A DNA stretch of 64,000 bases from Coccinella septempunctata. Lineage: Eukaryota > Arthropoda > Insecta > Coleoptera > Coccinellidae. The position numbers and the translations under genes were made by a program. Positions 53,193 to 64,000 of the stretch are shown here, in pieces. Position 1 is the first letter of the stretch, and every line of letters begins with the position of its first letter. The notes below the pieces were generated by a model. The model saw nothing but the letters and a program-made list of their open reading frames with translations, was not told where the DNA came from and searched no databases. Location: the NCBI RefSeq assembly GCF_907165205.1, contig NC_058194.1:3720824-3784823 (forward strand), written 5' to 3'.

Positions 53193-53961
53193 ATTTTTTA
53201 GTGATGTATCATAAAGAAAATTACAAATTATATCGAAACAAGTAAGATTTCATGAAGAATTATCCAAAACAGATTTGCATTTTTCGATAGATCATACAGG
53301 ATGTAAGGGAAAAAATAAACAAAATTGAAGTCTTTTGAAGGCCTCGAGTCAATATATTTTGAAATTGCAACCATATTTTTGTCAAGACATGATGAATCTA
53401 CAAAATGAAGGTAATAATATAGATACATACTCGGATACATATGATTGATTGGTAATTCCCAAAAGCTATGATGAACAGGGGACACTATGATGAAAGGAGA
53501 AAGACAAAAGTTAATTTAAGTATTTTCGCATGAAGTTTTATTATTCAAAATAAATGATGATTCTTATAATTAGCAAATCAGGTGCAATTAAAATTTTTGT
53601 TTTGGTCTTCGAAAATAACACATATTGATTAAACTTCTACTATCCAAAATGAATAGGTACATAGATAAAATGTATCTATATACAGGATATCTGTAATCAA
53701 ATGCGAAGGACTAAGGGAGATGATTCCTTAATGAAAATAAGCGGGGCTAGTTCCTATAAATTTTTTTCCAAATAGACAGCTCTTCCAAGATGCAGCCTTG
53801 GAAGGCGATGACGAGTCTACAGTTTTAAATTTTTTTTTACAGGTTCTGAAAAACACTGAGTCATAAAACTATACATATTATGAAGCACTGAGTAGATTGG
53901 TACCAGTTTCAACTTCGGCAAGCTCGCAGTTTAGGCGGTAAATTGCTATCGATTTTTTCAA
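53193..53961. other. E3 interior, unassigned
   Basis: AT-rich, no recognisable frame or repeat between the LINE tail and repeat X copy B. Confidence 0.4.
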
Positions 53962-56900
53962 TGTGTCTCTCCCTTAAATTCAAAAATTTCTGTGAAAATG
54001 TTGAAATTTGAGTTATTATGCTATTGTCATAGAAGTATACGAAACTATCAGGTCGGGGGATCGAAGATTTCGGGCCGATTCACATGAAAAAAAAAACATA
54101 ATAAAATGAATTTCGTGAATACCGAGGCTGAAAACCACTATTCTCCGCTATGAAAATTTAATATCATTCCAATAATATACCGAGTTGATTAATGCTACGT
54201 TGCTATTACTATAAGGCCCGGTTGTTCAGTTCAGGATAAGGCCGAGATTTAAGATGATCCTAGATTAACCTGACAGAACTGAACTGAAATGTCAAAATCA
54301 ATTTAGGATAAACTTTAATCCCGAACTGAACAACTGGGCCTATTCATGTAGAGTTTCGGATTTTGCGAGAATCTACTGCTTTTTCTTCAAAACAACAACT
54401 GCGCTGAAGGAAATGTGATTGACTGTTATCTATATCATTTACATCATTATTTGCCGAACTTCAAAGTTCTGAATGAATTAAAATCTAAACTTGAAAATAT
54501 ACGAGATAATTTTCGCAAGAATTTCAATGAAATCTGAAAATTTTCATCATTCTGGAGCATTCTGGACATCAATAATTCTCGAATCATCCATGGAATAAAT
54601 TCAATTTTATCCAATATAACACGCAAAACGAAATGTTATTCGAACTCGGCATCTTGAGCAATTCGTTCCTAAAAAGCCCGAATCAGGTAGAAAATTTTGA
54701 ACCCTTCATATCGGCGTTAACACGTGTTTTGCAGTAAACAGATGCCGATTTCGTTTTCAACGGGCCATGTAACTAGGGTCGGCGTTGGGTGAAAGGATGA
54801 AAGGTTCTTACAACAAGAAGAATTTGAATTTTCATATGACGGTGAGGGCATTTGTTTTAAAATTTTCAGAGTACAAGAAGTATACAGGGTGTTTCACGAG
54901 TAAACAGACAAATGAAAACCGTGAAAAGAGGGCATTGAGCTGAGTTCAGAATCATACCATATACAGGGTGTTCCAAAACTAGTGAATCAAACGTCACACC
55001 ACGATAGAGTAAACCAAATATTATCGAATGACACCAACATTAGTTCGACGAAAATGTACCGTTTCCAAGATAATCAGAATTTTATTAAAATACATAAAGT
55101 TGCCGATTTTCGAACTATTTTTCTTAATAACAGGGCCAGTTTGTGAAAAAGGATATCGATTTTAAATTATATTGAAGTAATATTATTGTATCATCTCCCC
55201 TAATTGAAATTATTTTAAGTAGTTAATCGATAACCATAACCTAAGTAAATGTAAATTAAAACAATTGTTTTTTCTACATGATTTTTAATACTCAGAATAA
55301 ACAGGGGTGATAATATGGGAGAAAAACGCTATCCTCAATAACAAATTGGCCTTGTGACTGAAAAAATAGTTCGAAAATCGGCAACTTTAGGTTTTTTTAG
55401 AAACGGTACATTTTCGCTCAACTAATGTTGGTGTCATTCGATAGTATTTGATCTACTCTATCGTGGTGTGACGTTTGATTCAATAGTTTTGGGGCACCCT
55501 ATATATAGGTTTCTTCGAGGTTTTTTGAAATTTCTCGAATTTCCGTTTGGCTATAACTCCTGAAATTCTGATCAAGTCGACTGAAAATTCATATTTAGCC
55601 TTGAGTTGTTAATTTCATTGAAACAGAGCATTAAAATTCGACAAAAATCTGGACCGGGCTCAGTGAGGCTTTACTTAACTTCAAACTCATAAAAACACCA
55701 TGTATGTAGTTTTTTAATCATAATTTCAACTTTTTTGTTATCTGCATTATTATTGTCTCAAAATGAATTGATTTTTGGGTTGCCCCACCTGTTGATCATG
55801 TTCTAGAAATAATTGTTTTGGTCAGACGCCTCTAAGGAATAGAGCACTTCATGAAAATGTATTTAGAAATCCATAATTGATTTTTTTTCAAAGAATATTC
55901 TGTTGAATGTGTTCAACAATTATACCATATTCGGTCTTCAAAATACTCTTTCACAAGGATAAAATGTTTCAGAATTGATAATATCCAAATATGGATGGAA
56001 AAACTACGCTATCTTGAAACTGAAATTTAAAACTTGATATTCAGAATGAATCTATTTTTCTATGGACAACTAGTTGTGTGAATAAAAACAAAGAAAGAAA
56101 TCGCGGGGTGTCAGATCGGGAGATCTAGCAGTCCAATATTGGGGTCCTACCCTTCTAATAAAATGACCTGAAATACTGATAAATACTTTTGCTGGTGCAT
56201 AAATATCATCAATGTTTCAATAACAAATTGTAATAAGACCAGAACAATCCATAGATACAATAATGACTATAACGGAATCAGTGAAAAATTCGAAAGTGCA
56301 TTTATCATACTTATCCGAAGTGCCAATCATTACCTTCACTAAAAGACCAAATGAGGTGAAAATCAGTTCTGAAAATTACTTCAGTTCCACGTTGTCCATA
56401 AAAAGCGATTCATTCGGAAGACATCGAATTATAATTATTATTTTCATGATCATGATAGCGTAGTTTTTCATTTCTATTTTTGTTCATTATCAATAATAAA
56501 GCTTATTATCACTGTTAATGACTTATCTGAATAACCAGATATGCTATAAATATCAAAAACAAATGCAAGACATATATTGAGAACGAAAAAATTCAGTTGA
56601 ACATTTCCAATTCCATTTTTAGATTTCCTCAGTTGATTGGCGATCATATTCATCCCATTAATAAATGTGAAGTAAAAGTCAATATGCAGCGCTGTTCTTT
56701 CCAGACATTTCACGATCAAACAATTATTCATTAGAAAAAATCTGAAAAGGCATACCAAAGTTTCATTGATTTTGAGAAAATCAATGAAGATACCTGAAAA
56801 ATTCAAAATTATGACGAGAAAAACTACAAACAGAGTGTTTTGCATGAGTTTAAATTTGAATATATCCTCAATGAGTCCGGTCCTGTGTTCGTCAACTTTT

Positions 56901-57880
56901 AGTGTTCTGTTTTATTGAAACTTAGAAGTTTAAGCGGATAATGAATTTTTCGCCGAATCCAACTAAAATATTTGGAGTTATAGCCGAACACAAATTAGGG
57001 AAATTTGAATAAACTCCTCTCTATATCGGAAACGGAATGCCTAAGACACACATATGAGGTGTTTTTGAACTAAGCTCAATGCCCTCTATTCACGGTTTTC
57101 GTTTGTCCGTTTTCTTGTGAAACACCCTGTGTATTGAAAAATTTCAAAAGACTCCTCGAGCAATTAAGAAATGCCATTAAATCAAGGAGTTTCTTTTGAA
57201 CCGCTATGATGAAAAATGTCAATATCCAGTTATTATTATTATTTGGGGTGATTCATCGAAAATCCCCAATATCTCGAAAACCAAGGCATTTTTGCCAAAC
57301 GTAAAATATATTTATTTGAACCGCCATAGAGTACTCTACCCGCAGGCTCCATATTATCCACTCATTACGCCACACCCTGTATAATTATTATTATTATATC
57401 AATGTATTGAAAATAAACAGACATGAATACTAGGCAGTTGTTTTGTTTGAAGGTGAAGCTCCTGTTGCTTCAAACTTCTTTTAATTATTTTGACTACCAT
57501 TCACGCAAGATGATTTTTGTTGAGGAATTCAACATTCTCGTAATTATCCGTTCATTTCTTCAAGAGATACCCATTCCCTACCACCTATGAGTATTCAATT
57601 CAATGCTAACACTGCATCAAATGCATTTCATCTTCGGGTTGATTTTTTTGAATTCTACAACTGATGTAACGTCTTCAGCCAAAGAAAATAAACAACAGTA
57701 ACTCTCCTCAAGCTACTGATTACTTCTATTTTCCATGTAAATAAATAGATTTGGTATGTTTTCAATCAGTTTGTATAAATGTCAATTATGTTCGTTACAT
57801 ATTTTCGACGCAATATTTTCCGAAGTGATTTGACATTGTGATGAAATACATAATTACTGAGAGTCTCACGTAGAACGGAC
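53962..57880 (+). repeat. Composite repeat X, copy B (3.9 kb)
   Basis: Second copy of 23264-28936 in the same orientation. It lacks the copy-A segments 23740-24170 and 24452-25813, and has its own ~115-bp extra stretch at about 57310-57425. It contains the 126-bp foldback element (54215-54340), the 2.25-kb TIR element (54883-57133) and its nested MITE (54961-55505). Homology ends abruptly after CGTAGAACGGAC in both copies. Confidence 0.9.
54883..57133. mobile_element. 2.25-kb TIR transposon, non-autonomous (copy B)
   Basis: Same element as 26022-28297, with tips TACAGGGTGTTTCACGAGTA and AAACACCCTGTGTA. No transposase. Confidence 0.8.
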
Positions 57881-58719
57881 TACGTAGCACTGATTTAAAA
57901 CTCAAAAATGTTTTGACAAGCGTCTTAACCCAACATTTTCGTACCATACAGAGTGAAAGGTATTCAATTTCCATGGCCAATCCTGTGCTAAAATGAAAGT
58001 GAATGAAGTATAGAAGCTGAAAGTAAAACGTATATCTTTGTTGATTAATTCGGGAAAAACATTTCAATGGAGTTCCTCATGTCGTGAATATAATGCCCAA
58101 AATTTAGATAACTATTTCATACCAGAACAAATTCGGTAAAATTGCCTTTGGAATTAATCTTATATGTAACGAAAACTTTCATTGTCATGTATCATTCATT
58201 TTAGGACCTATACGGTATTAAACTCCCCTATCGGACGAAGTATCGTAGACATAGCATACTTATTCAAAACTGTTGATATTCATGAAGAAAAGATAATAAT
58301 TTCTGTCCAAATTCATTTACTCCGAATCCTTATCAATCAATTATTAGCGTATGAAGTTTATTGATATCAGTATCGTTCTCGAACTATTTACAGGTTTCAG
58401 TATGTGTGAATGAATCGGAAGAGCAGCTGTATTCTGTATATGAGTAGAATTCAAGCTGCCTTACTTTCTGTCCTCCTGAAATCTGGCAACGTTGCGGGAG
58501 GTGAGAGCGCACTACTAATAAGAAATATATGCGGAGGTAGTAAGGTCTGATTCGTTTAAAGAAAAATTTTTCAATGAAAATCTTTTCCCCTCTTTAGGTA
58601 CCCCTGTTATTTACCTTCCCCTCTACATATATAAGCAAAAATTATTCCAATTAAAAAACTCCTTCACCCGGAGGTCAGGTCGCCCAATGAACTTAACGGA
58701 GGTAACAACGAACTACGGG

Positions 58720-58722
<3 letters not shown>
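57881..58722. other. E3 right end, no gene
   Basis: AT-rich, with ACCTCCG-family motifs in the last 230 bp. No coding region recognised. Confidence 0.4.

Positions 58723-58799
<77 letters not shown>
58723..58799. repeat. (TA)n microsatellite
   Basis: About 38 TA units between E3 and the gypsy element. Confidence 0.98.
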
Positions 58800-58803
<4 letters not shown>

Positions 58804-59112
58804 AAAATGAACAGTGTCATTTTCTTTAAAAGACAACTTTCTATTTTCCTTTTTATGTTTTATTTAATTTCAACTTAGAGAATGCCTTGATTTGTCAATT
58901 ATTAATTCATGTCAATTCATATTTCAAATATTGTTCATTGAAAACCTAAAGGAATAGCATTGTTTTTGATTTCTTTCAGGTTAGTAAGTTATTCTTAAGA
59001 GTTATCAGAGTTTATTTGTTATATTTCCAACTAAAGATAATAAATCTTTCAGATTGAAGACATCAAATCGTCTATTTCTTGAAGTGAGAAATTGAATTGA
59101 TTTCCATTCTTA
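58800..59112 (+). repeat. Gypsy 5' LTR
   Basis: Begins TGTAAAAATGAACAG and ends near TTTCCATTCTTA. A polyadenylation-like AATAAATC lies near 59039. I could not identify the tRNA complementary to the primer-binding site just downstream (AATCAAAAACTTAAGC). Confidence 0.93.
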
Positions 59113-59175
59113 TAAATCAAAAACTTAAGCTATCTGGTTGATATTCGAAGGACTGCTCTGGGATTTCGAGCTATA

Positions 59176-60268
59176 ATGACCACATCCATGAAAATTTGCA
59201 TAGCTTTTGAAACATCAAATACTAAAGCGAAGAAAAATATATTCAAGTTCAAATGGATTCAGACTACAGGAACGGAAACATATTATGAGATTCCAGAAGA
59301 CAAACAGAATCCACATGACCACCATGAACTTTTTGCTCTACCGAAGGTGAAAAATATCTTGAAATCAATGAAAACAAGAGGTTCATTTCGTACGTGTGTT
59401 ATTTCATTGACTCCGGAATTGAAAGGAATATATTTTGATGCCGAAGAAGATGTGATGTTTAGGGATGAGTATTTACAAATGACTTATTCACCTGCATACG
59501 TGAAAACAGAATTTGGAGGAGAACTAGCAGAATCACGAAATACAACAGAACTGTCCTCAGGCAAGACCAAGGAGAATGAAAAGGATTTCAAGAAGATAAA
59601 GGACAATTTTGTGCTGAATAATTTTGATGGGAAGAATGTTTCCGTGACTTTATGGTTGAAGAAATTTGAGTCGGAATGCATGCGTTGTGGAGTGGAAGGA
59701 GATATGGACAAAATTTTGATTTTACGTTTGTTTCTGGAACTGCTTAGATAGTTTTTGTGAAACAAGTTGGCATAAGCATAGAGAGGCATATTCATTTAGG
59801 TACATAGGAGGAAGTTTAGTTGACTACGCTTTCAGGAAAGAAAATTTGTTGTTGAATCTCCGAAATAATTTTCCAACTGACATATTAATTGACTTAATTG
59901 TGACAAGTTTGCCAAATTTTTTACAAGATAGAATTGATCGATCAAATGTAACAACTTTTGAGAAATTATTAGGTGAGTTACGAAAGTTAGAAGGTTCAAC
60001 AAAATATGAAAATGCTCGAAATACCAAAAATGGCAAAATGAACAAATCGGCCGAACAACTTCCTTCACTAACAAAAGCAGATAAGAAGGAACCATGTTCA
60101 ATTTGTGATAAAAATGGTTTCCCAGGGAGATTCCATCCAGAAGCTCTATGTCGGCTAAAGAATAGGAGATTTAATTTTAAACAAGAGAACGTATCCGGTA
60201 GCATAAGAACGGTGAACAATGTTGGGGTACAGGATGAATTAAAGGCCATTTCCGATCAAAAAAACTAG
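59176..60268 (+). pseudogene. Gypsy gag with frameshift and C-terminal zinc knuckle
   Basis: The first frame (59176-59751) encodes the N-terminal and capsid-like part, with NFVLNNFDGKNVSVTLWLKK ('F.G....v..Wl..fe'). The second frame (about 59750-60268) continues with LDSFCETSW and NFPTDILIDLIVTSLPNF, and contains CSICDKNGFPGRFHPEALC, a CX2C...HX4C zinc-knuckle-like motif at the C-terminus. The two frames are joined by a frameshift near 59735-59750. The gag stop overlaps the start region of pol. Confidence 0.85.
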
Positions 60269-60270
60269 TT

Positions 60271-62067
60271 TTGTTGCCATTGATCAAATTGAAAGTGTTC
60301 GTAAATGAAAATGAATTATGTGGAATTTATGATTCAGGCTCAAATGTCACTCTTCTGAATTCGAAAGTGGCAGATGAGTTATGTCTACACATTCGAGAGG
60401 ATAGGAACACATTCAAAACAGTCAATGGCAGGGCAAATTTTTCAGGAAAAATAACTACAAAAATGAGAATCAATGATATTGAAAAAGAAGTTGAGTTTTT
60501 TGTAATTAATGATAAAAATTTCGAGTATGATATTCTACTCGGATTAGATTCTATTTTCAATTTTCAATTGAAACAAGATTTTGATTTGAAAATTTATCAA
60601 AGATTAGAGATGAATGAAGAGAGAAAGATCGATTCTTTCTATAATAATAATGATAATAACAATTATTACAATATCAACTTCAATGAAGGTATACCTACAG
60701 AACTTTTCGAATCGAAATTAGAACATTTGGCAACAAATCAGAGGAATAAAATTGAAATGTTAATAAATAAATATGATAATATTTTTGCAAAACACAAATT
60801 TGATATTGGTTTGGTGCAGAATAATGAAGCACATATAAAACTTTTAGAACACAAATTTGTAGCTAAAAAGCCATACAGATGTTCAATGGAGGATCAAAAA
60901 GAGATAGAATTTCAAATAGGAAAATTGTTGAAGGCGAATCTGATTGAAGAATTTTCCTCACCTTTTGCAGCACCAGTCACGTTGACATATAAAAGAGATG
61001 AGGGATCTAAGACAAGATTGTGTGTCGATTTCCGTGAACTCAATAAATTGATTGTTCCCGAACCACAGCCTTTCCCATTGATCGATGAAATTTTAGCGAA
61101 AACCCGTAATGCAAAGTTTTTTACTACATTAGATGTAAATTCTGCCTTTTGGTCGATTCCTGTTCGTATCAAAGATAGATATAAGACTGCTTTTGTGACG
61201 CAAAATGGTCACTGGCAATGGAAATGTTTACCTTTTGGACTTAAAACATCCCCAGCGATATTTCAACGTATTTTGAATAATATTATCAGGAAATATAACT
61301 TGAATTCATTCTGCCAAAATTATATAGATGATATTCTGATATTTTCTTCAACATTTGAACAACATATAGAACATTTGGAGGAACTCTTGAAAGCAATATG
61401 TGAAGAAGGATTCAGACTTAAATTTATCAAATGCAATTTTGCTAAAGAAGAAGTCAAATATTTAGGACATATTGTTGGAAATAACACAGTACGACCCATA
61501 AATGACAATTTGATTTCCATAAGAAAATTTTCTCCACCAGATAATCGGAAGAAGATAAGGCAATTCTTGGGCAAAGTTAATTTTTATCACAAATATATAA
61601 AAGATTCCGCTAGATTATTAGAACCGTTGCATAATTTACTGAGGAAAGATGTAAAATTCAATTGGTCATTGGATTGTCAGAAAGCTTTCATTAAGGTTAA
61701 GGACATCCTTTGTTCTGAACCAGTTCTTGCAATTTTCGACCCAAATGCCTATACGACTATATATACTGATGCCAGTATTCAAGGAGTAGGAGCTGTTCTT
61801 AAACAAAAACAGATTAATGGTGAAATGAAACCCGTAGCCTATTTTTCCAAAAAATTGAATAAATATCAGAAGAATAAAAAAGCAATATTTCTAGAATGTC
61901 TGGCAATTAAGGAGGCAATAAAATTTTGGAAATATTGGCTAATGGGAAAAAAATTCGTTGTTATTACTGATCATAAGCCATTAGAAGGAAAAGAATTTCG
62001 CACAAGACCAGATGAAGAGTTGGGTGACATGATGAATTATTTATCACAATTTGATTTGGAAATTTGA
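60271..62067 (+). pseudogene. Gypsy pol: protease, reverse transcriptase, RNase H
   Basis: 598 codons. Aspartic protease YDSGSNVTLLN near residue 20-30 and DILLGLD near 90; RT with TRLCVDFRELNKL near 248, FFTTLDVNSAFWSIP near 283-297, LPFGLKTSPAIFQ, and QNYIDDILIFSS near 348-359 (YIDD dyad); RNase H TIYTDASIQGVGAVL near 496-510 and VVITDHKPL. It ends at a TGA where the family has an Arg-Tyr-Glu-Pro-Gly segment; YEPGKQNVEADCLSRNP continues in the same frame after the stop. The stop would separate integrase from the rest. TTG at 60271 is probably not a real start; pol may be expressed by frameshifting from gag. Confidence 0.92.
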
Positions 62068-62139
62068 TATGAACCAGGAAAACAAAATGTAGAAGCAGAT
62101 TGTCTTTCTAGAAACCCAGTTCTGGAGGAAACGGAGAAT

Positions 62140-63311
62140 ATGGACGAATGTTTAATAACAGTTAATTTGGTGGCATTAAATGAAATAAAAAACGATCAAC
62201 AGAATAATCTCTCAATGATAAATAATATGAAAAGAACTATTGTACAGAAAGAAATATTTTACAAATTGCAGAAAAATAGCAAAAAAATAATTTTATCGAA
62301 TGATTTTGGAAAAGATTTAATCAGAAAATTGCACAATCATTATGGCCACATTTGTGCTAGTAAGATAAATACAAAAATTAGAAAGTTTTATTACATTCAA
62401 AATATGGATTCGCTGGCGAGAGAAATTTGTGGATCATGTGACATCTGTTGTAAAAATAAAACGAGAGTAGGTCAAAAGTATGGACTTCTTTCACAGCTGG
62501 GCCCAGCAAAAGAACCCTTTGAGATAATGTCACTGGACACAATTGGAGGCTTTGCTGGAAATCGCTCTTCAAAAAGATATTCATCTCCTAGTTGACCATT
62601 TTACTCGATATGCATTTGCGAGTACTTCCAAACACCAAACAACCGAAGACTTCATCACATTAATTAATAAAATTCAAGATAAACGACCAATCAAAACATT
62701 ATTAACAGATCAATACCCAGGAATAAATTCGGAAAAATTCAGACAGCACATGAAAAATTTGAATATACAGTTGATTTTTTACAGCAGTAGATTGTCCTTT
62801 TTCAAATGGTTTGAATGAACGGCTAAATCAGACATTAGTGAACAGAATAAGATGCAAACAAAATGAGAAGAAAACTAGAGCTTGGACGAAAATAGCAGAT
62901 GAATGTATTGAAGAATACAATAGGACGGACCATTCTGTAACTGGATATAGCCCAGAATATTTACTTTATGGAAAAACTGATCCCATTGCTCCTGAAGAAC
63001 TTATAGAAAAGAGTAATTTACCAAAAGATAAGGAAATAGCATTTAAAAATTCTTTACGTTATCATGAATACAATAAAAAACTTGTCGACAAGAACAGGAA
63101 AGATTATGATTTTAAAATTGGAGATTATGTTTATGTTGAAAATAAATCTAAATTGAATAGAAAAAAACTTGAGGAAATAAGAATAGGACGTTTTCCAATA
63201 GTGAAGAAAATTTCCGGCACTATCTACGAGATAGACATTGGAAATAGAAAAAAGGACAATAATTATTTTCATGTAACAAAGTTGCTCCCATATGACAACG
63301 CCAACATATAG
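62140..63311 (+). pseudogene. Gypsy integrase, two frameshifts
   Basis: 62140-62595: HNHYGHICASKINTKIRKFY then CGSCDICCKNK form the HHCC zinc domain; MSLDTIGGF carries the first catalytic Asp. 62543-62818: LLVDHFTRYAFAS, then LLTDQYPGINSEKFRQHMKN with the second Asp. 62811-63311: NERLNQTLVNRIR contains the third acidic residue (Glu), followed by YNRTDHSVTGYSPEYLLYG and a C-terminal KIGDYVYVENKSKL domain. The frames change near 62560 and 62790. Confidence 0.9.
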
Positions 63312-63327
63312 TGGTTGTTGCATACTT

Positions 63328-63339
63328 TGTGTGGGGGGA
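63328..63339 (+). promoter_or_regulatory. Polypurine tract
   Basis: TGTGTGGGGGGA lies directly before the 3' LTR: the usual position and composition for the plus-strand primer of an LTR retrotransposon. Confidence 0.8.
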
Positions 63340-63652
63340 TGTAAAAATGAACAGTGTCATTTTCTTTAAAAGACAACTTTCTATTTTCCTTTCTATGTTT
63401 TATTTAATTTCAACTTAGAGAATGCCTTGATTTGTCAATTATTAATTCATGTCAATTCATATTTCAAATATTGTTCATTGAAAACCTAAAGGAATAGCAT
63501 TGTTTTTGATTTCTTTCAGGTTAGTAAGTTATTCTTAAGAGTTATCAGAGTTTATTTGTTATATTTCCAACTAAAGATAATAAATCTTTCAGATTGAAGA
63601 CATCAAATCGTCTATTTCTTGAAGTGAGAAATTGAATTGATTTCCATTCTTA
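63340..63652 (+). repeat. Gypsy 3' LTR
   Basis: Same sequence as 58800-59112 with one visible substitution and no indel. Confidence 0.93.
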
Positions 63653-63662
63653 TATATATATA
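63651..63662. repeat. Short (TA)n
   Basis: Six TA units between the gypsy 3' LTR and the last element. Confidence 0.85.
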
Positions 63663-63663
63663 T

Positions 63664-64000
63664 TGTGACGAGGCAGATTTTGCCCCGCCACGAAAACGAA
63701 ATTTCTTCACCTATACTTGTATAATAAGACCCATCAACCGAAATATTTTCGAAGAAAACCATTATGTTATCATAGGGGGTCTTTACCGATTGATATTATG
63801 TCATTGTTTTCCACCGACCAGTCCCATATTTGTAGCGGAAACCGTATATGTCTTTTGTTTTCAGAATTCATATATTTTATAATTATTTCCGTTCAACCGT
63901 ACATTTTCTGAGTCGAGAGCGGTCTTTCAACTTGTTCAGTTTTTCCTTCTCTTCATTTGTTTCTGTTTCTTTCCGAGCCGGCTGATTGACCGAGCAATTT
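63664..64000 (+). mobile_element. Possible start of another LTR element, cut by the window
   Basis: Begins TGTGACGAGGCAGATTTTG directly after the TA run. TGTGACG is a frequent start of gypsy-type LTRs, and the content (GAGTCGAGAGCGGTC near 63911) would fit an LTR. There is no second copy inside the window, so this is a guess. Confidence 0.3.

Larger units (their letters stand above)
50979..58722. mobile_element. Element E3: 7.7-kb segment bounded by (TA)n, ACCTCCG motifs
   Basis: The motif ACCTCCG occurs near the left end at 50998, 51050 and 51262 (plus one inverted at 51062); the complementary CGGAGGT or a close variant occurs near the right end at 58497, 58531, 58671 and 58699. Several are followed or preceded by ACAACGTT-like sequence. 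The extreme ends show weak inverted similarity (GTGTTAATACCACCTCCG against GTTGTTACCTCCG). The interior holds a LINE and repeat X copy B. No transposase seen. Confidence 0.4.
58800..63652 (+). mobile_element. Ty3/gypsy LTR retrotransposon, 4.85 kb, very recent but with broken genes
   Basis: Two LTRs of about 313 bp in the same orientation (58800-59112 and 63340-63652) with one visible difference (T at about 58855, C at about 63395). Gene order gag, protease, RT, RNase H, integrase is that of the Ty3/gypsy group; no env. TA repeats on both sides hide the target duplication. I see at least one in-frame stop and three frameshifts in the coding region. Confidence 0.93.

Overview
This is eukaryotic, AT-rich DNA that looks like insect (or other arthropod) heterochromatin. 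I see no intact host gene. Almost everything recognisable is a transposable element (TE): non-LTR retrotransposons, Penelope-like elements (PLEs), a Helitron, a P-element-like transposase with a 54-bp intron, DNA transposons and foldback elements with terminal inverted repeats (TIRs), a Ty3/gypsy element and a solo LTR. Insect is favoured by the short GT-AG intron, the P-type transposase and the non-LTR types. I cannot name the species.

Layout. 0.3-0.6 kb: possible Crypton-like fragment. 0.64-2.8 kb (-) and 4.4-5.7 kb (+): two non-LTR copies of similar type. 5.8-8.0 kb: TIR element carrying a PLE remnant with a hammerhead-like motif. 8.1-9.6 kb: remnants of two other non-LTR types. 9.7-22.2 kb: one Helitron on the minus strand, opened by three insertions: a 3.5-kb TIR transposon (with 73 perfect TTTATG hexamers), P-element-like sequence, and a PLE. 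23.3-28.9 kb: a 5.7-kb composite repeat, present again in shorter form at 54.0-57.9 kb.

From 29.5 kb to the right edge the window is a chain of TEs separated by (TA)n microsatellites: PLE-A (two head-to-head arms, the left one split by a 3,085-bp transposon with 8-bp target duplication), element E1, a truncated non-LTR tail, a foldback element, PLE-B (again head-to-head, with a non-LTR insertion), a solo LTR, element E2, element E3 (holding a non-LTR copy and the second composite repeat), a gypsy element with almost identical LTRs, and the start of another possible LTR element. E1, E2 and E3 have imperfect TIRs and each has its own short subterminal motif in inverted orientation at the two ends.

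The most interesting signals are: (1) eight hammerhead-ribozyme-like motifs attached to at least four PLE lineages, all with one extra base between the CUGANGA core and stem II; (2) the (TA)n-separated TE chain; (3) E1/E2/E3 as a possible class of TA-microsatellite-targeting transposons; (4) the 3,085-bp transposon with GAATTG arrays. All functional statements are inferences from reading the sequence; no database search was run.
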